A stretch of DNA of 64,000 bases from Geodermatophilus africanus (GCF_900107105.1 NZ_FNOT01000019.1:1-64000), one strand, 5' to 3'; positions 16,794 through 24,744 are shown, counted from the stretch's first letter. Made by a program: numbers and translations. Notes: a model not told the origin generated them from the letters alone.

Positions 16794-18188
16794 TCAGACC
16801 AGGTCCTGGGCCTGGGTGAGCGTGTACCGCAGGACCTGCTCCATCTCGTCGAACTCCGCCTGGCCGCAGATGAGCGGCGGGGCGACCTGGACGACCACGT
16901 CGCCGCGGTCGTCGGGGCGGCAGTACAGCCCGTTGTCGAACAGCGCGCCGGGCAGGAAGCCGCGGACGAGCCGCTCGCGCTCGGCGGCGTCGAACGTCTC
17001 CCGGGTGGCCTTGTCCTTGACCAGCTCGACGGCCCAGAAGTAGCCGTCGCCGCGGACGTCGCCGACGATGGGCAGGTCCAGCAGCTTGCGCAGCGTCGCG
17101 CCCAGTGCCGCCTCGTTGTCGAGCACGCGCTGGTTGAGCCCCTCGGCCTCCATGAGGTCGAGGTTGGCCAGCGAGACGGCCGCCGACACCGGGTGGCCGC
17201 CGAAGGTGTACCCGTGCGGGAACGCCACGCCCGGTCGCAGGAAGGGCTCGACGACCTTCTCCGAGGCGATCATCGCGCCGATGGGGCCGTAGCCGGAGCT
17301 CATGCCCTTGGCGCAGGTGATGATGTCGGGCGTGTAGCCGAACTTCTCGCAGGCGAAGGTCGCACCGTGCCGGCCGAAGGCGCAGATGACCTCGTCGGAG
17401 ACCAGCAGCGCGTCGTGTCGGTCGCAGATCTCGCGGACCCGCTCGAAGTAGCCCGGCGGCGGCACGAGGCAGCCGCCGGAGTTCTGCACCGGCTCCAGGA
17501 ACACCGCGGCGACGGTGTCGGCGCCCTCGAAGAGGATCGCCTCCTCGATCCGGTCGGCGGCCCAGCGGCCGAAGGCCTTCGGGTCCTCGGCGAACTCGGG
17601 GTGGCGGTAGAGGTTGGTGTTGGGCACCCGGAAGCCGCCCGGCGCCAGCGGCTCGAAGTCCTTCTTCATGGCCGGCAGCCCGGTGATGGCCAGGGCGCCG
17701 TGCGGTGTGCCGTGGTAGGCCACCGCCCGGCTGATCACCTTGTGCTTGCCCGGCTTGCCGATGAGCTTGAAGTACTGCTTCGCGGCCTTCCACGCCGACT
17801 CCACGGCCTCGCCGCCGCCGCTGGTGAAGAAGACCCGGTTGAGGTCGCCCGGCGCGAGGTCGGCGACCCGCTCGGCCAGCTCGGCCTGCACCGGCGTGGT
17901 GTAGCCCCACACCGGGAAGTAGGCCAGCTCGGCGGCCTGCTTGGCAGCCGCCTCGGCCAGCTCCCGGCGGCCGTGGCCGACCTGGACGACGAAGAGCCCG
18001 GACAGACCGTCGAGGACCTTCCGGCCGCGGTTGTCCCAGATGTAGGCACCCTCCCCACGGGTGACGACCGGAACGGGGACCTCCGGGTGGCGGCCCTGGC
18101 GGGCGAAGTGCATCCAGAGGTGGTCCGCGGCGCGGGCCGCCGTCGCGTCCGGCGCGCCGGCCGGGGGGTGCTCGATCGAGGTGGTCAT
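16794..18188 (-). CDS. Class III PLP-dependent aminotransferase (omega-amine/diamine:pyruvate type)
   Basis: A 464-residue fold-type I aminotransferase. The PLP lysine is in ITCAKGMSSGYGP, the phosphate-binding SGGGEAVESAWK motif is present, and the Asp of LLVSDEVICAFGRHG holds the pyridine nitrogen. GHGRRELAEAAAKQ and YFPVWGYTTP are typical of the omega-aminotransferases annotated as aspartate aminotransferase family. The ATG at 18188 has GAGGAG seven bases upstream; a GTG-initiated extension to 18269 looks non-coding. Its partner alanine dehydrogenase lies directly downstream, which suggests pyruvate as amino acceptor. The aldehyde product could be handled by the ALDH at 5498-7042. Confidence 0.88.
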   Translation of the reverse strand: MTTSIEHPPAGAPDATAARAADHLWMHFARQGRHPEVPVPVVTRGEGAYIWDNRGRKVLDGLSGLFVVQVGHGRRELAEAAAKQAAELAYFPVWGYTTPVQAELAERVADLAPGDLNRVFFTSGGGEAVESAWKAAKQYFKLIGKPGKHKVISRAVAYHGTPHGALAITGLPAMKKDFEPLAPGGFRVPNTNLYRHPEFAEDPKAFGRWAADRIEEAILFEGADTVAAVFLEPVQNSGGCLVPPPGYFERVREICDRHDALLVSDEVICAFGRHGATFACEKFGYTPDIITCAKGMSSGYGPIGAMIASEKVVEPFLRPGVAFPHGYTFGGHPVSAAVSLANLDLMEAEGLNQRVLDNEAALGATLRKLLDLPIVGDVRGDGYFWAVELVKDKATRETFDAAERERLVRGFLPGALFDNGLYCRPDDRGDVVVQVAPPLICGQAEFDEMEQVLRYTLTQAQDLV

Positions 18189-18557
18189 CCCAGGCTCCTC
18201 GGGGCTTCGGGTCGGACGGGCATCAGACGTACCGGGGAGGGCCGACCGGCTGCTCCCGCCGTCCGGCACAGCGGAGAGCCGTCATCCGGGCGGTCGCCGG
18301 TGTGACCACGAGTCTGCTGACGCCTGTGTCCGCAGTCACCTGACGATCTGTGTCGTACCCCTGGGACGGCCGGACAGTCCGTAGCGTGACATCGACCGTG
18401 GACCACGGGCAGCTTCTGTCGCGTCACCGCGGCTGGACAAGGTGGTCTCGTGGTCCGTCGCGACGGCTCGGCGGATGGGGCCTGGGGCGGTCCGGTGGGT
18501 CGTGCACGCTGTCACCGGTGTCCCTGTAGGCGGCCCACGGAACATGGCCCCACCAGG
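18189..18557. other. Intergenic stretch without a recognisable gene
   Basis: I see no convincing coding region here. It should hold the promoter of the aminotransferase at its left end. Bases 18516-18540 are a partial, minus-oriented copy of the palindromic repeat family described below. Confidence 0.5.
18516..18540 (-). repeat. Palindromic repeat family, partial copy 1
   Basis: On the minus strand this reads CCGTGGGCCGCC followed by ACAGGGACACC. These are the two halves of the repeat seen in fuller form at 22334-22396, with the middle missing. Confidence 0.45.
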
Positions 18558-18776
18558 TCAGTCGTTGCCCCGCAGGGAGAACGGCCTCGTGAAGAGCCAG
18601 ACGAGGAGCCAAGCCGTCAGGCCACCGAGGACCAGCTGGAAGAGGAAGCGGACGAGGTCGAAGGGCGGATCACGGAGCTCACCCACGAGAGCTCCGATCA
18701 GCACCAAGGCGGTGACCCCGGCGAAGATCCAGCGACGATGCCCACCACTCACGGCTGCGTCGTTCCGCCTCGTCAC
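18558..18776 (-). CDS. Small hypothetical membrane protein
   Basis: A 72-residue product beginning with GTG at 18776 (VTRRNDAAVSGGHRRW). It contains two clear transmembrane segments, IFAGVTALVLIGALVG and LFQLVLGGLTAWLLVWLF, separated by a short loop and ending in a basic tail. A longer start at 18908 is possible but adds non-hydrophobic, His-rich sequence with poor codon bias. I do not recognise a family. It is isolated, with no same-strand neighbour within 350 bases. Confidence 0.5.
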   Translation of the reverse strand: MTRRNDAAVSGGHRRWIFAGVTALVLIGALVGELRDPPFDLVRFLFQLVLGGLTAWLLVWLFTRPFSLRGND

Positions 18777-19134
18777 GCCCTCGTGATGATGCGGCGATGT
18801 AGGCCCGCAGCCGAGGACTGATCGGGTGTCCCGTTGTCGGCCGCTGAGAGACAGGTCGGCCTCGTGGGAAGGCGCATCCACGTGCGGACCGATAGTGAGT
18901 GATTCCACGCGGACAGAGGGACAGCCGGGCGGTGAGCTCGGCCAGGACCATGCGGGCGTTGGGCACGTCCAGCTTCGAGTCGCCCAGCAACGTGTCGGGC
19001 GGTCGAGTGGGGGTAGCCGCTCATGGCTGAGCAGTCAGCCAGATGCGAACGGCTCCTGGCACCCGGGCCGACGCATGCGCCGCCAGGGGACCCACGGCAC
19101 CTCTGCGGCGCCGTCGCCGCGGCAGGAGGTCCAC
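18777..19134. other. Intergenic stretch without a recognisable gene
   Basis: No supported gene is seen. The right end must contain the promoter of the PfpI-like gene. Base composition is visibly less GC-biased than in the catabolic clusters. Confidence 0.4.
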
Positions 19135-19860
19135 ATGTCCACCCGACACCCGCTCAAGGGCCGCACGATCGCCGCCCTGGCGGCCGACGGCTTCGAGCAG
19201 GTCGAACTGGTCATCCCGCTGCGAGCCCTCAAGCGGGCCGGCGCGAAGGTCGACGTGGTGTCCCTTCGGCACGGACGCATCCGCGGGGTGAACCTGCACC
19301 TGCCGGCCAGCCGGGTCGGCGTGGACAAGACGATCAGCGAGGCCGATCCCGGCGACTACGACGGCCTGCTGCTCCCCGGCGGGTTCATCAATCCCGATCT
19401 GCTCCGGCAGTCCGCCCCGGCACGCGAGTTCGTGCGCGCGTTCGCCGCGAGTGACAAGCCCATCGCCACCCTGTGCCATGGACCGTGGGTCCTCGCATCG
19501 GCGGGACTCCTCGCAGGACGGACGCTCACCTCCTGGCCGGGCATCCGCGACGACCTGGTGAACGCCGGTGCCACCTGGCTCGATCAGGAGATCGTCCGGG
19601 ACGGGAACCTCACCACCAGCAGAGGGCCCCAGGACATGGCGGCCTTCGTCCCCGCGATGCTCGCCACCTTCACCGAGACCGCGCCGGAGCCGTCCACGAC
19701 AGCGCCGGGGGGTGAGTCCGATCCGCAGCGCAACGCACCCCCCGGCCTGGCCGTCGCCGCGCTGCGATGGTCGCCCAAGCCGTCGGTCACGGCCGTGGTG
19801 GGCATCGGCTTGGTCGCCGCCGCCCGGCAAGCCATGCGTGGCCAGGCTTCGCAGAGCTGA
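19135..19860 (+). CDS. PfpI/DJ-1 family (type 1 glutamine amidotransferase-like) protein
   Basis: A 241-residue protein of the DJ-1/PfpI superfamily. The nucleophile elbow is ATLCHGPWVLASAGLLAGRT, with the cysteine followed by His, and the upstream acidic residue lies in ADGFEQVEL. Members act as chaperones, glyoxalases or proteases in stress responses, and bacterial homologues are often stress-induced. The last 60 residues are a Pro/Ala-rich tail with one hydrophobic stretch (SVTAVVGIGLVAAARQA), absent from most family members. The ATG at 19135 follows AGGAGG by five bases. Confidence 0.85.
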   Translation: MSTRHPLKGRTIAALAADGFEQVELVIPLRALKRAGAKVDVVSLRHGRIRGVNLHLPASRVGVDKTISEADPGDYDGLLLPGGFINPDLLRQSAPAREFVRAFAASDKPIATLCHGPWVLASAGLLAGRTLTSWPGIRDDLVNAGATWLDQEIVRDGNLTTSRGPQDMAAFVPAMLATFTETAPEPSTTAPGGESDPQRNAPPGLAVAALRWSPKPSVTAVVGIGLVAAARQAMRGQASQS

Positions 19861-20140
19861 AGGCTCGGCCGCTGATCGTCACCGCTGACATCGTCGCCGG
19901 TGGTCGCGGCTGCCTGCGCGGTGTCGAAGACGACCTCGCCAGTGCACGTCGTCGAGGCTCCCGACTCCCACACTGCCAGCCGTCATGATCGCGTACATGG
20001 CGGTTCGCAGTCGTTCCGTAGCGATCTGAGTCGCGGGTAGGAACGATCGTGGACTTCGCCGCATGGCCGCGAACTGCAACCACGCCGGCAGAGCTGCGTC
20101 TGTGCAGCAATGCTGGCACTGAAGCCCTGACGCCTCCGGG

Positions 20141-20166
20141 CGTCTCTGAGGGCGGCTCGAGGGACA
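20141..20166 (+). repeat. Palindromic repeat family, partial copy 2
   Basis: This contains GAGGGCGGCTCGAGGGAC, identical over 18 bases to the right half of the copy at 25973-26016. The left half is reduced to GTCTCT. Confidence 0.5.
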
Positions 20167-20180
20167 TCTCGAATCCACGG

Positions 20181-20250
20181 GCTGCAGCAGGCCCTGTCCC
20201 AGGTCCTCGTCGGGGCGCAGCAGGGCGGTCATGCCACGGCCTGCTGCAGC
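20181..20250. repeat. Perfect 13-bp inverted repeat with 44-bp spacer
   Basis: GCTGCAGCAGGCC (20181-20193) is the exact complement of GGCCTGCTGCAGC (20238-20250). Each arm is preceded by CCACGG on the plus strand. The element stands in the 652-bp region without an obvious gene between the PfpI-like gene and the Cys-rich protein gene. Whether it is a recombination site, an RNA structure or the end of a mobile element cannot be told. Confidence 0.6.
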
Positions 20251-20375
20251 GCCGGAGGAGAGTCCCCTCCCCACTCGCCGCGCAACGACCCAGCCGAGGT
20301 CCCTACCAGTCGCGGGCCCCGACATGAGACGCGCAGCTTGCCGCACAGCCCGACAGATGGCTGAGGAGACCTGTC

Positions 20376-20424
20376 ATGGGAGAAGCGCGGGAGGTCACGG
20401 ACCGCCTCATGGACGCCTACATGT
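20376..20424 (+). pseudogene. Possible truncated 5' end of a small gene
   Basis: GAGGAG lies nine bases before an ATG that opens MGEAREVTDRLMDAY. This is a plausible start of a SnoaL/NTF2-like protein, but it runs into the repeat copy at 20422 and loses any family resemblance. I read it as a gene remnant cut by the repeat; the family guess is weak. Confidence 0.25.
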
Positions 20425-20480
20425 CCCATCGTGGGCCGCCTTGGGACGCCCGGCTCGGCTCGCCGGTAGGGCGGCTTCTC
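20422..20480 (+). repeat. Palindromic repeat family, copy 3
   Basis: This has TGTCCCATCGTGGGCCGCC on the left and GGGCGGCTTCTC on the right, with GGCTCGCCG shared with the copy at 22334-22396 in the middle. Confidence 0.6.
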
Positions 20481-20512
20481 GGCGAGGTCGATCGTCTCCG
20501 CGGTTCTCGTGC

Positions 20513-21334
20513 ATGGCGGCGCCAGGAGATCAAACTACGGTCCTGCTGGTGGTTGATACCTCGTCGACGCGCTCGGGTCACTGCGCTCGGAAGGCGCACG
20601 CGGAGTGCCCGCACTTCGCGGGAGGCGGGGGCCGGGTCAGCCTCTGGCGTCCGCGGCCGTCGTTCGAATGGACGTTGGTCGTGTGCGCCTGCGACTGCCA
20701 CGCCGGCTGCGCGCTGGCCGGTCAGCGCACGGCGCGGCGTGCGGAGTGGCGGCATCGGTGCACCTGCGCAGGCGCCGCCCGGGTGTGCGGAGCTCAGGAG
20801 CGAACCCTGCAGCAGCGGGAGGAGGTGGCGGCCGTCCTCGCCGAGGTCAGGGGTGAGGGCCGTTGGGAGGCCGAGGACGTCGAGGGTCGGCTGCGGGGGG
20901 TGTTCCAGGCATACGAGGAGACTCCACCGCCCGGCCTGGCTGGATGGTCCCGGGCTCTGGCTGCGGCCAACGCGCGGCGTGGCACCCGGACGCCGCGGCT
21001 GCTGTGGATGGCGGGACGAGGCATCGGCGGAGCGGTGCGGTGGGCGTGGCGGCCCGCCGGTGGGGACCCGCGCGCGGAGCACAATCGCGCGCAGTTCCGC
21101 GCGGGCTTCCGCAGCGTCGGGGTGATCGCCGCGGTCGCGGCAATGGTGACCGTTGCCGCGACCAACTCCTCCGGTCGGCGCCGGCGGATGTGGATCTTCG
21201 TCGGCGCGGTGTGCTGGCTGGCTACGGGGTGGGCCGGCGTGCTGGTCACCGGCGTCAGCCACCTGGCCCGCCTCGCCGAGCAGCACGACTCGGACGAGGC
21301 CGACCGCGAGACCGGACGTGACACGGAGCCCTGA
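20513..21334 (+). CDS. Cysteine-rich putative membrane protein of unknown function
   Basis: A product of about 273 residues with a striking N-terminal set of cysteines (HCARKAHAECPHF, VCACDCHAGC, CTCAGAARVCG) in the first 90 residues, suggesting a metal-binding ribbon-like domain. A charged helical middle part follows (RTLQQREEVAAVLAEVRGEG). The C-terminus has two hydrophobic segments (GVIAAVAAMVTVA and MWIFVGAVCWLATGWAGVLV). I do not recognise the family. The ATG at 20513 is the first in-frame methionine after the repeat, but it lacks a clear ribosome site, so the true start may be elsewhere. It is convergent with the hydrolase gene. Confidence 0.55.
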   Translation: MAAPGDQTTVLLVVDTSSTRSGHCARKAHAECPHFAGGGGRVSLWRPRPSFEWTLVVCACDCHAGCALAGQRTARRAEWRHRCTCAGAARVCGAQERTLQQREEVAAVLAEVRGEGRWEAEDVEGRLRGVFQAYEETPPPGLAGWSRALAAANARRGTRTPRLLWMAGRGIGGAVRWAWRPAGGDPRAEHNRAQFRAGFRSVGVIAAVAAMVTVAATNSSGRRRRMWIFVGAVCWLATGWAGVLVTGVSHLARLAEQHDSDEADRETGRDTEP

Positions 21335-21386
21335 CCGCTGTGAGGACACGTGGGGTAGAGATCAGTCACTCGGTTGGCCAGTGAGA

Positions 21387-21412
21387 TGTCCCAGCAGGCG
21401 GCTTCAGGGACG
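21387..21412 (+). repeat. Palindromic repeat family, internally deleted copy 4
   Basis: TGTCCC and AGGGAC ends flank AGCAGGCGGCTTC. The stop codon of the minus-strand hydrolase (21404-21406) lies inside this copy, so the last residues of that gene come from the repeat. Confidence 0.5.
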
Positions 21413-22240
21413 CCGGGTGCCTGCCTCCCGCTCACCAGCAGGCGCCCCAGTGAGGCCGTCGACGTCGCGACGCGGCAGGGGCGCTTGCGGCAGATCGCCG
21501 CTCACGGCGGGGGCCGTGGCCTCGACGGCCTGGAGGATGAGCTGGGTCGCGACCTCGGGCTGCGACACGAACGACACGTGCGAGGCCGGCACCTCCACGA
21601 TGGTGGCGTTCGCGCGCTCGGCCATGAACCGCTGGAGCTCCGGCGTGATCGCCTTGTCCGCAGTGCCCAGCAGGTACCAGCACGGAAGCGTCTTCCACGC
21701 CGGCGGGCCCGACGGCCCCGCGAACGCGGCTGCGGCGAATGGCCGCTGCGCCGCGGCCATGACATCCGCGGTGGCGCGGTCGACGTCGGCGGCGAAGGCC
21801 TCATGGAACGCCGCTGGGTCCAGATACAGGTCCGCACCCTCGCCGCCGTCCGGGCCAGTGACCGGCACGGCCCTGATCGCGGGCCCCACGAGGCTGCCTT
21901 CGAACCTCTCGAAGAGTTGCTGCTGGCTCTCCCCCTCGTCGACCGCCCATCCGTTGAAGAAGACGAGCGCCGTGACCTGGTCGTTGCCGACCGCGGCGGC
22001 AGAGATCACCATGCCGCCGTAGGAATGGCCGACCAGCACGATCGGACCGCTCAGGGTCCGCAGGAACTCAGCGAGGTACGTCCCGTCGCCAGGAAGTCCG
22101 CGAAGCGGGTTGCCGAACCCGATGACGCGGAAGCCTCGGTCCTGTAGGGCGCGGATCTGGCGATCGAACCCGGTGGCGTCGGCCCAGGCGCCGTGGACCA
22201 GGACGATCGTCGGCTTGGTCTCATCGGTCTGCGTGGCCAT
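21404..22240 (-). CDS. Alpha/beta hydrolase
   Basis: A 278-residue alpha/beta-hydrolase of the small esterase type. The oxyanion region is VLVHGAWADATGF, the nucleophile elbow is LVGHSYGGMV (Ser), and the catalytic histidine lies in VEVPASHVSFV. The acid is likely in LLGTADKAITP. The ATG at 22240 has GAGGAAGC six bases upstream. The extra C-terminal 35 residues are low-complexity and run into a repeat copy, suggesting that the original stop was lost. Substrate unknown; it stands alone among repeats and transposase remnants. Confidence 0.85.
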   Translation of the reverse strand: MATQTDETKPTIVLVHGAWADATGFDRQIRALQDRGFRVIGFGNPLRGLPGDGTYLAEFLRTLSGPIVLVGHSYGGMVISAAAVGNDQVTALVFFNGWAVDEGESQQQLFERFEGSLVGPAIRAVPVTGPDGGEGADLYLDPAAFHEAFAADVDRATADVMAAAQRPFAAAAFAGPSGPPAWKTLPCWYLLGTADKAITPELQRFMAERANATIVEVPASHVSFVSQPEVATQLILQAVEATAPAVSGDLPQAPLPRRDVDGLTGAPAGEREAGTRRP

Positions 22241-22333
22241 GTCCGCTTCCTCATGCGCGATTGGGATCTGCCCTTCCCGAGGCTTGTCCCTTCCGTGCGT
22301 CGCTCCTAGAGCCCTTCGGCCGTCTCGCTTACC

Positions 22334-22396
22334 TGTCCCTGAGTGGGCCGCTATGGGACAGCCAGCCGGCTCGCCGCAAGGGCGGCCTCAGGGACA
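22334..22396 (+). repeat. Palindromic repeat family, best copy 5
   Basis: TGTCCCTGAG (22334-22343) and CTCAGGGACA (22387-22396) form perfect 10-bp terminal arms, with internal GGGCCGC and GGCGGCC arms. The upstream CCGTGCGTCGC is also shared with the copy at 23709, so the mobile or amplified unit may be about 100 bp. It lies in the 484-bp gap before the reductase gene. Confidence 0.65.
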
Positions 22397-22457
22397 CCGG
22401 ACCGAGCCGATGGAATTGACCCGGTCACCGTTGCGACGCAGCACGCTGCAGCGCCTC

Positions 22458-22646
22458 GGCGATGTCGAGCTGACCACCGACCACGTGGCCTGGTACGACC
22501 AGCAGCGCCTCATGCACCGCCTCGGCCGCGTCCCACCCACCGAGGCCGAGGCGACCTCCTTCGTCAAGCCGTGGCCCGTCAACCGGCGGGCTCACAGGAA
22601 CCCGAGGGTGCAGAAATCGAGGACGCTTCAGCTCGGACGGAGCTGA
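22458..22646 (+). mobile_element. Remnant of an IS3-family-like transposase (3' end)
   Basis: The translated frame LGDVELTTDHVAWYDQQRLM followed by RLGRVPPTEAEA has the WYxxxRLhxxLGxxPPxExE pattern that ends the integrase core of IS3/IS481-type transposases. No DDE catalytic domain is left upstream and no start is present, so it is a short fossil of about 35 recognisable residues. Confidence 0.55.
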
Positions 22647-22724
22647 GCCGCACGGGACCGATGAATGCCGAGGCCGGCGGAGGTCTCCACCCTCGGCAAG
22701 CAACCAAGCAGACGGAGCGAGCAG

Positions 22725-23366
22725 ATGACACGGACCCGCATCCACAACCTCTCCATGTCGCTGGACGGATTCGCCACCGGTGAGGGCCAGGCCCCCGACG
22801 CTCCCTTCGGCCACGCCGGCCAACGGCTGCACGAGTGGATGATCGCCACCCGCTTCGGCGCCCCGATCCTGGGACGCACGGGCGGCACCGTCGGCGTCGA
22901 CAACGCGTTCGCCCAGCAGCACGAGCCGGGCATCGGCGCCGAGATCATGGGCGCGGGCAAGTTCGGCCCCCCGGGTTGGCAGGACGACGCCGACTGGAGA
23001 GGGTGGTGGGGCTCGAACCCGCCGTTCCACACGCCGACCTTCGTGCTCACCCACCGGCCGCGGTCGCCGATCGAGATGGCCGGCGGGACGACCTTCCACT
23101 TCCTCGACGCCTCGCCGGCCGAGGCCCTCGACGTCGCGCGCGAGGCGGCAGCCGGCCAGGACGTGCGCATCGGCGGCGGCCCGACCGTCGCCCGCGACTT
23201 CATCGCGGCGGGGCTCGTCGACCACGTCCACCTGGTGCAGGTGCCGATCGTGCTCGGTCGCGGAGTGCGGCTGTGGGACGGTCTCGAAGCTCTGGAGGCG
23301 GACTACGCCATCGAGGCGGTCTCGACACCCAGCGGCGTCACCCACTTGACGTTCACGAGGTCGTGA
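22725..23366 (+). CDS. Dihydrofolate reductase / RibD C-terminal domain family protein
   Basis: A 213-residue reductase-fold protein. It starts TRTRIHNLSMSLDGFATGEG, the typical opening of the RibD-C/DHFR-like family. The NADPH-binding VRIGGGPTVARDFIAAGLVD motif is followed by the HLVQVPIVLGRGVRLWDGL segment. It is not a housekeeping DHFR; such proteins are general NADPH reductases of unknown substrate. The ATG at 22725 is preceded by GGAGCGAG. The family assignment is firm and the function open. Confidence 0.85.
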   Translation: MTRTRIHNLSMSLDGFATGEGQAPDAPFGHAGQRLHEWMIATRFGAPILGRTGGTVGVDNAFAQQHEPGIGAEIMGAGKFGPPGWQDDADWRGWWGSNPPFHTPTFVLTHRPRSPIEMAGGTTFHFLDASPAEALDVAREAAAGQDVRIGGGPTVARDFIAAGLVDHVHLVQVPIVLGRGVRLWDGLEALEADYAIEAVSTPSGVTHLTFTRS

Positions 23367-23914
23367 CGGCGCGGGTCATCTGCCCGTTGGTAGCCGATGA
23401 CGGCTTGGACGGTCAGGCAGGTCGGGATCTCGCCAAGGCGGTGATGGACGGCCAGGTCCCGGCGAGCTTCCCGACGCAAGGGCCGATCGGCCCGGGCACA
23501 GAGGTACTCGGCATCGCTGACGCGCACAGTGCGTCCGAGGCTCGTAGATTCGCCTTCGACCCGGCGAAACAGCTGGACGCTGCCCAGAGGACGCGCGAGG
23601 ACGTTCGGGAGCTCGCGCGATGTCGGCCTCAGGTAGTGGATGCGATCGGTTGGACGCCCACTCCTCCACCTCCCGTGCGTCGCGGTTGGCGGCGCCTCGT
23701 CCGCTGACTGTCCCTCAGTGGGCCGCTCGAGGACACAAGGCGGCTTCAGGGCGATGCCTGGGCACCACGTCGCCAGGCATCCAGGCCGCCGTCGGACTGA
23801 CACCTGCAGTCCTGCGGGGGGAGACACCCCATGCCCGGGCTGAGCCGATCCTCCTGGACACGTACTTCGCGGACAACGTCTAGCACCTCTGCCGACGACG
23901 TCGACGAAGGCGCG
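23367..23914. other. Intergenic stretch between convergent genes; one repeat copy
   Basis: No gene can be assigned with confidence. A coherent-looking minus-strand open frame (about 23660 down to 23303) overlaps the 3' end of the reductase gene and was not accepted. A repeat copy occupies 23709-23753. Confidence 0.4.
23709..23753 (+). repeat. Palindromic repeat family, copy 6
   Basis: TGTCCCTCAGTGGGCCGCT on the left and GGCGGCTTCAGGGCG on the right, with a shortened centre. The flanking CCGTGCGTCGC about 30 bases upstream is shared with the copy at 22334. Confidence 0.6.
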
Positions 23915-24697
23915 TCAGTGGTGGGGGCCGTGCCGGCCGAGGGTCTCCACGGGGGTCGCGCCGGGGCGGGTCCACTGCGGCACGGGGCGGCTGGTCGGGC
24001 CCCAGGTGGCGTTCCCGTCCGCGTCCGAGCGCCAGTACCAACACGCGTGGCGTCCCTCGGGCCAGCCCTCGGGCTTGTCCTCCCACGCCTCGCCGCGGCC
24101 GTAGGGCGTCCTGTCGAGCAGGCCGAAGGACCCGGCCACGGGCTCGTTGCCGCGGCCCGTCGTGGAGTAGGTGAGGAACGCGCGGTCGCCGTCGCGCAAG
24201 AAGCAGGTGAGGTAGCCCATCTCCCCGCCGACCGGCTCCTCCACGTCGCGCACCGAGTACCAGGGCTGGGTGTAACCCATGAAGTCGACGTATGCGGCCA
24301 CCTCGGGCCAAGCGCCCGTGGTCAGGACGGCGAACGAGACGCCGCGGGCGTTGAGGTACACGGTGTCCCTCAGCTGCCAGGTCGTCATGGTGCAGCCCTC
24401 GCACTGCCCCTGGTGCGGGGCGCCGTCGTACCACATGTGCTTGTAGACCACGAGCTCCTCGCGGCCCTGGAACAGGTCCAGGAACGGGACCGGGCCGTCG
24501 GGTCCCACGACCTCGACCGTCCCGTCGAACTCCACCATCGGCAGCCGCCGGCGGGCCGCGGCGAGGGCGTCGCCCTCGTGGGTGTGGGCCTTCTCGCGGA
24601 CCAGGAGCTCGTTCCGGGCGGTCTGCCAGGTGACCAGGTCGACGATGGGCGGGCGGCCGGGCAGCGCGGTGGTCGGGTCCTTCGGCGTGGTGGTCAT
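23915..24697 (-). CDS. DUF899 family thioredoxin-like protein
   Basis: A 260-residue member of the DUF899 family, which has a thioredoxin-like fold. Recognisable parts are the N-terminal LVTWQTARNELLVREKAHT, the cysteine-containing CEGCTMTTWQLRDT (CxxC), the MGYTQPWYSVRD strand and the C-terminal ACWYWRSDADGN. No enzymatic role is established for the family; a redox or stress role is plausible. The ATG at 24697 has GGAGGA five bases upstream. A palindrome in the promoter (24728-24741) suggests regulation by a dimeric repressor. Confidence 0.88.
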   Translation of the reverse strand: MTTTPKDPTTALPGRPPIVDLVTWQTARNELLVREKAHTHEGDALAAARRRLPMVEFDGTVEVVGPDGPVPFLDLFQGREELVVYKHMWYDGAPHQGQCEGCTMTTWQLRDTVYLNARGVSFAVLTTGAWPEVAAYVDFMGYTQPWYSVRDVEEPVGGEMGYLTCFLRDGDRAFLTYSTTGRGNEPVAGSFGLLDRTPYGRGEAWEDKPEGWPEGRHACWYWRSDADGNATWGPTSRPVPQWTRPGATPVETLGRHGPHH

Positions 24698-24727
24698 GGT
24701 GTCCTCCGCGGGGTCTCATACCGGACA

Positions 24728-24741
24728 ACGTCGTACGACGT
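24728..24741. promoter_or_regulatory. Palindromic operator candidate upstream of DUF899 gene
   Basis: ACGTCGTACGACGT is a perfect 14-bp palindrome, 31 bases upstream of the DUF899 start codon and just before a TATGAG -10-like element on the minus strand. It could bind a TetR- or MarR-type dimer; the regulator is not obvious in the neighbourhood. Confidence 0.5.
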
Positions 24742-24744
24742 CCG

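Noticed and set aside
20376-21125. Plus-strand frame of 249 residues as the real gene of this region
   Set aside because: Only its first 15 residues look genuine. After the repeat it is Arg/Ala-rich without pattern, whereas the frame ending at 21334 has ordered Cys motifs and membrane segments.
23303-23660. A coherent-looking minus-strand frame (ELPNVLARPLGSVQLFRR and following)
   Set aside because: It overlaps the end of the RibD-like gene by about 60 bases, has no convincing start or ribosome site, and I cannot link it to a family. It may be a gene remnant; a homology search would settle it.
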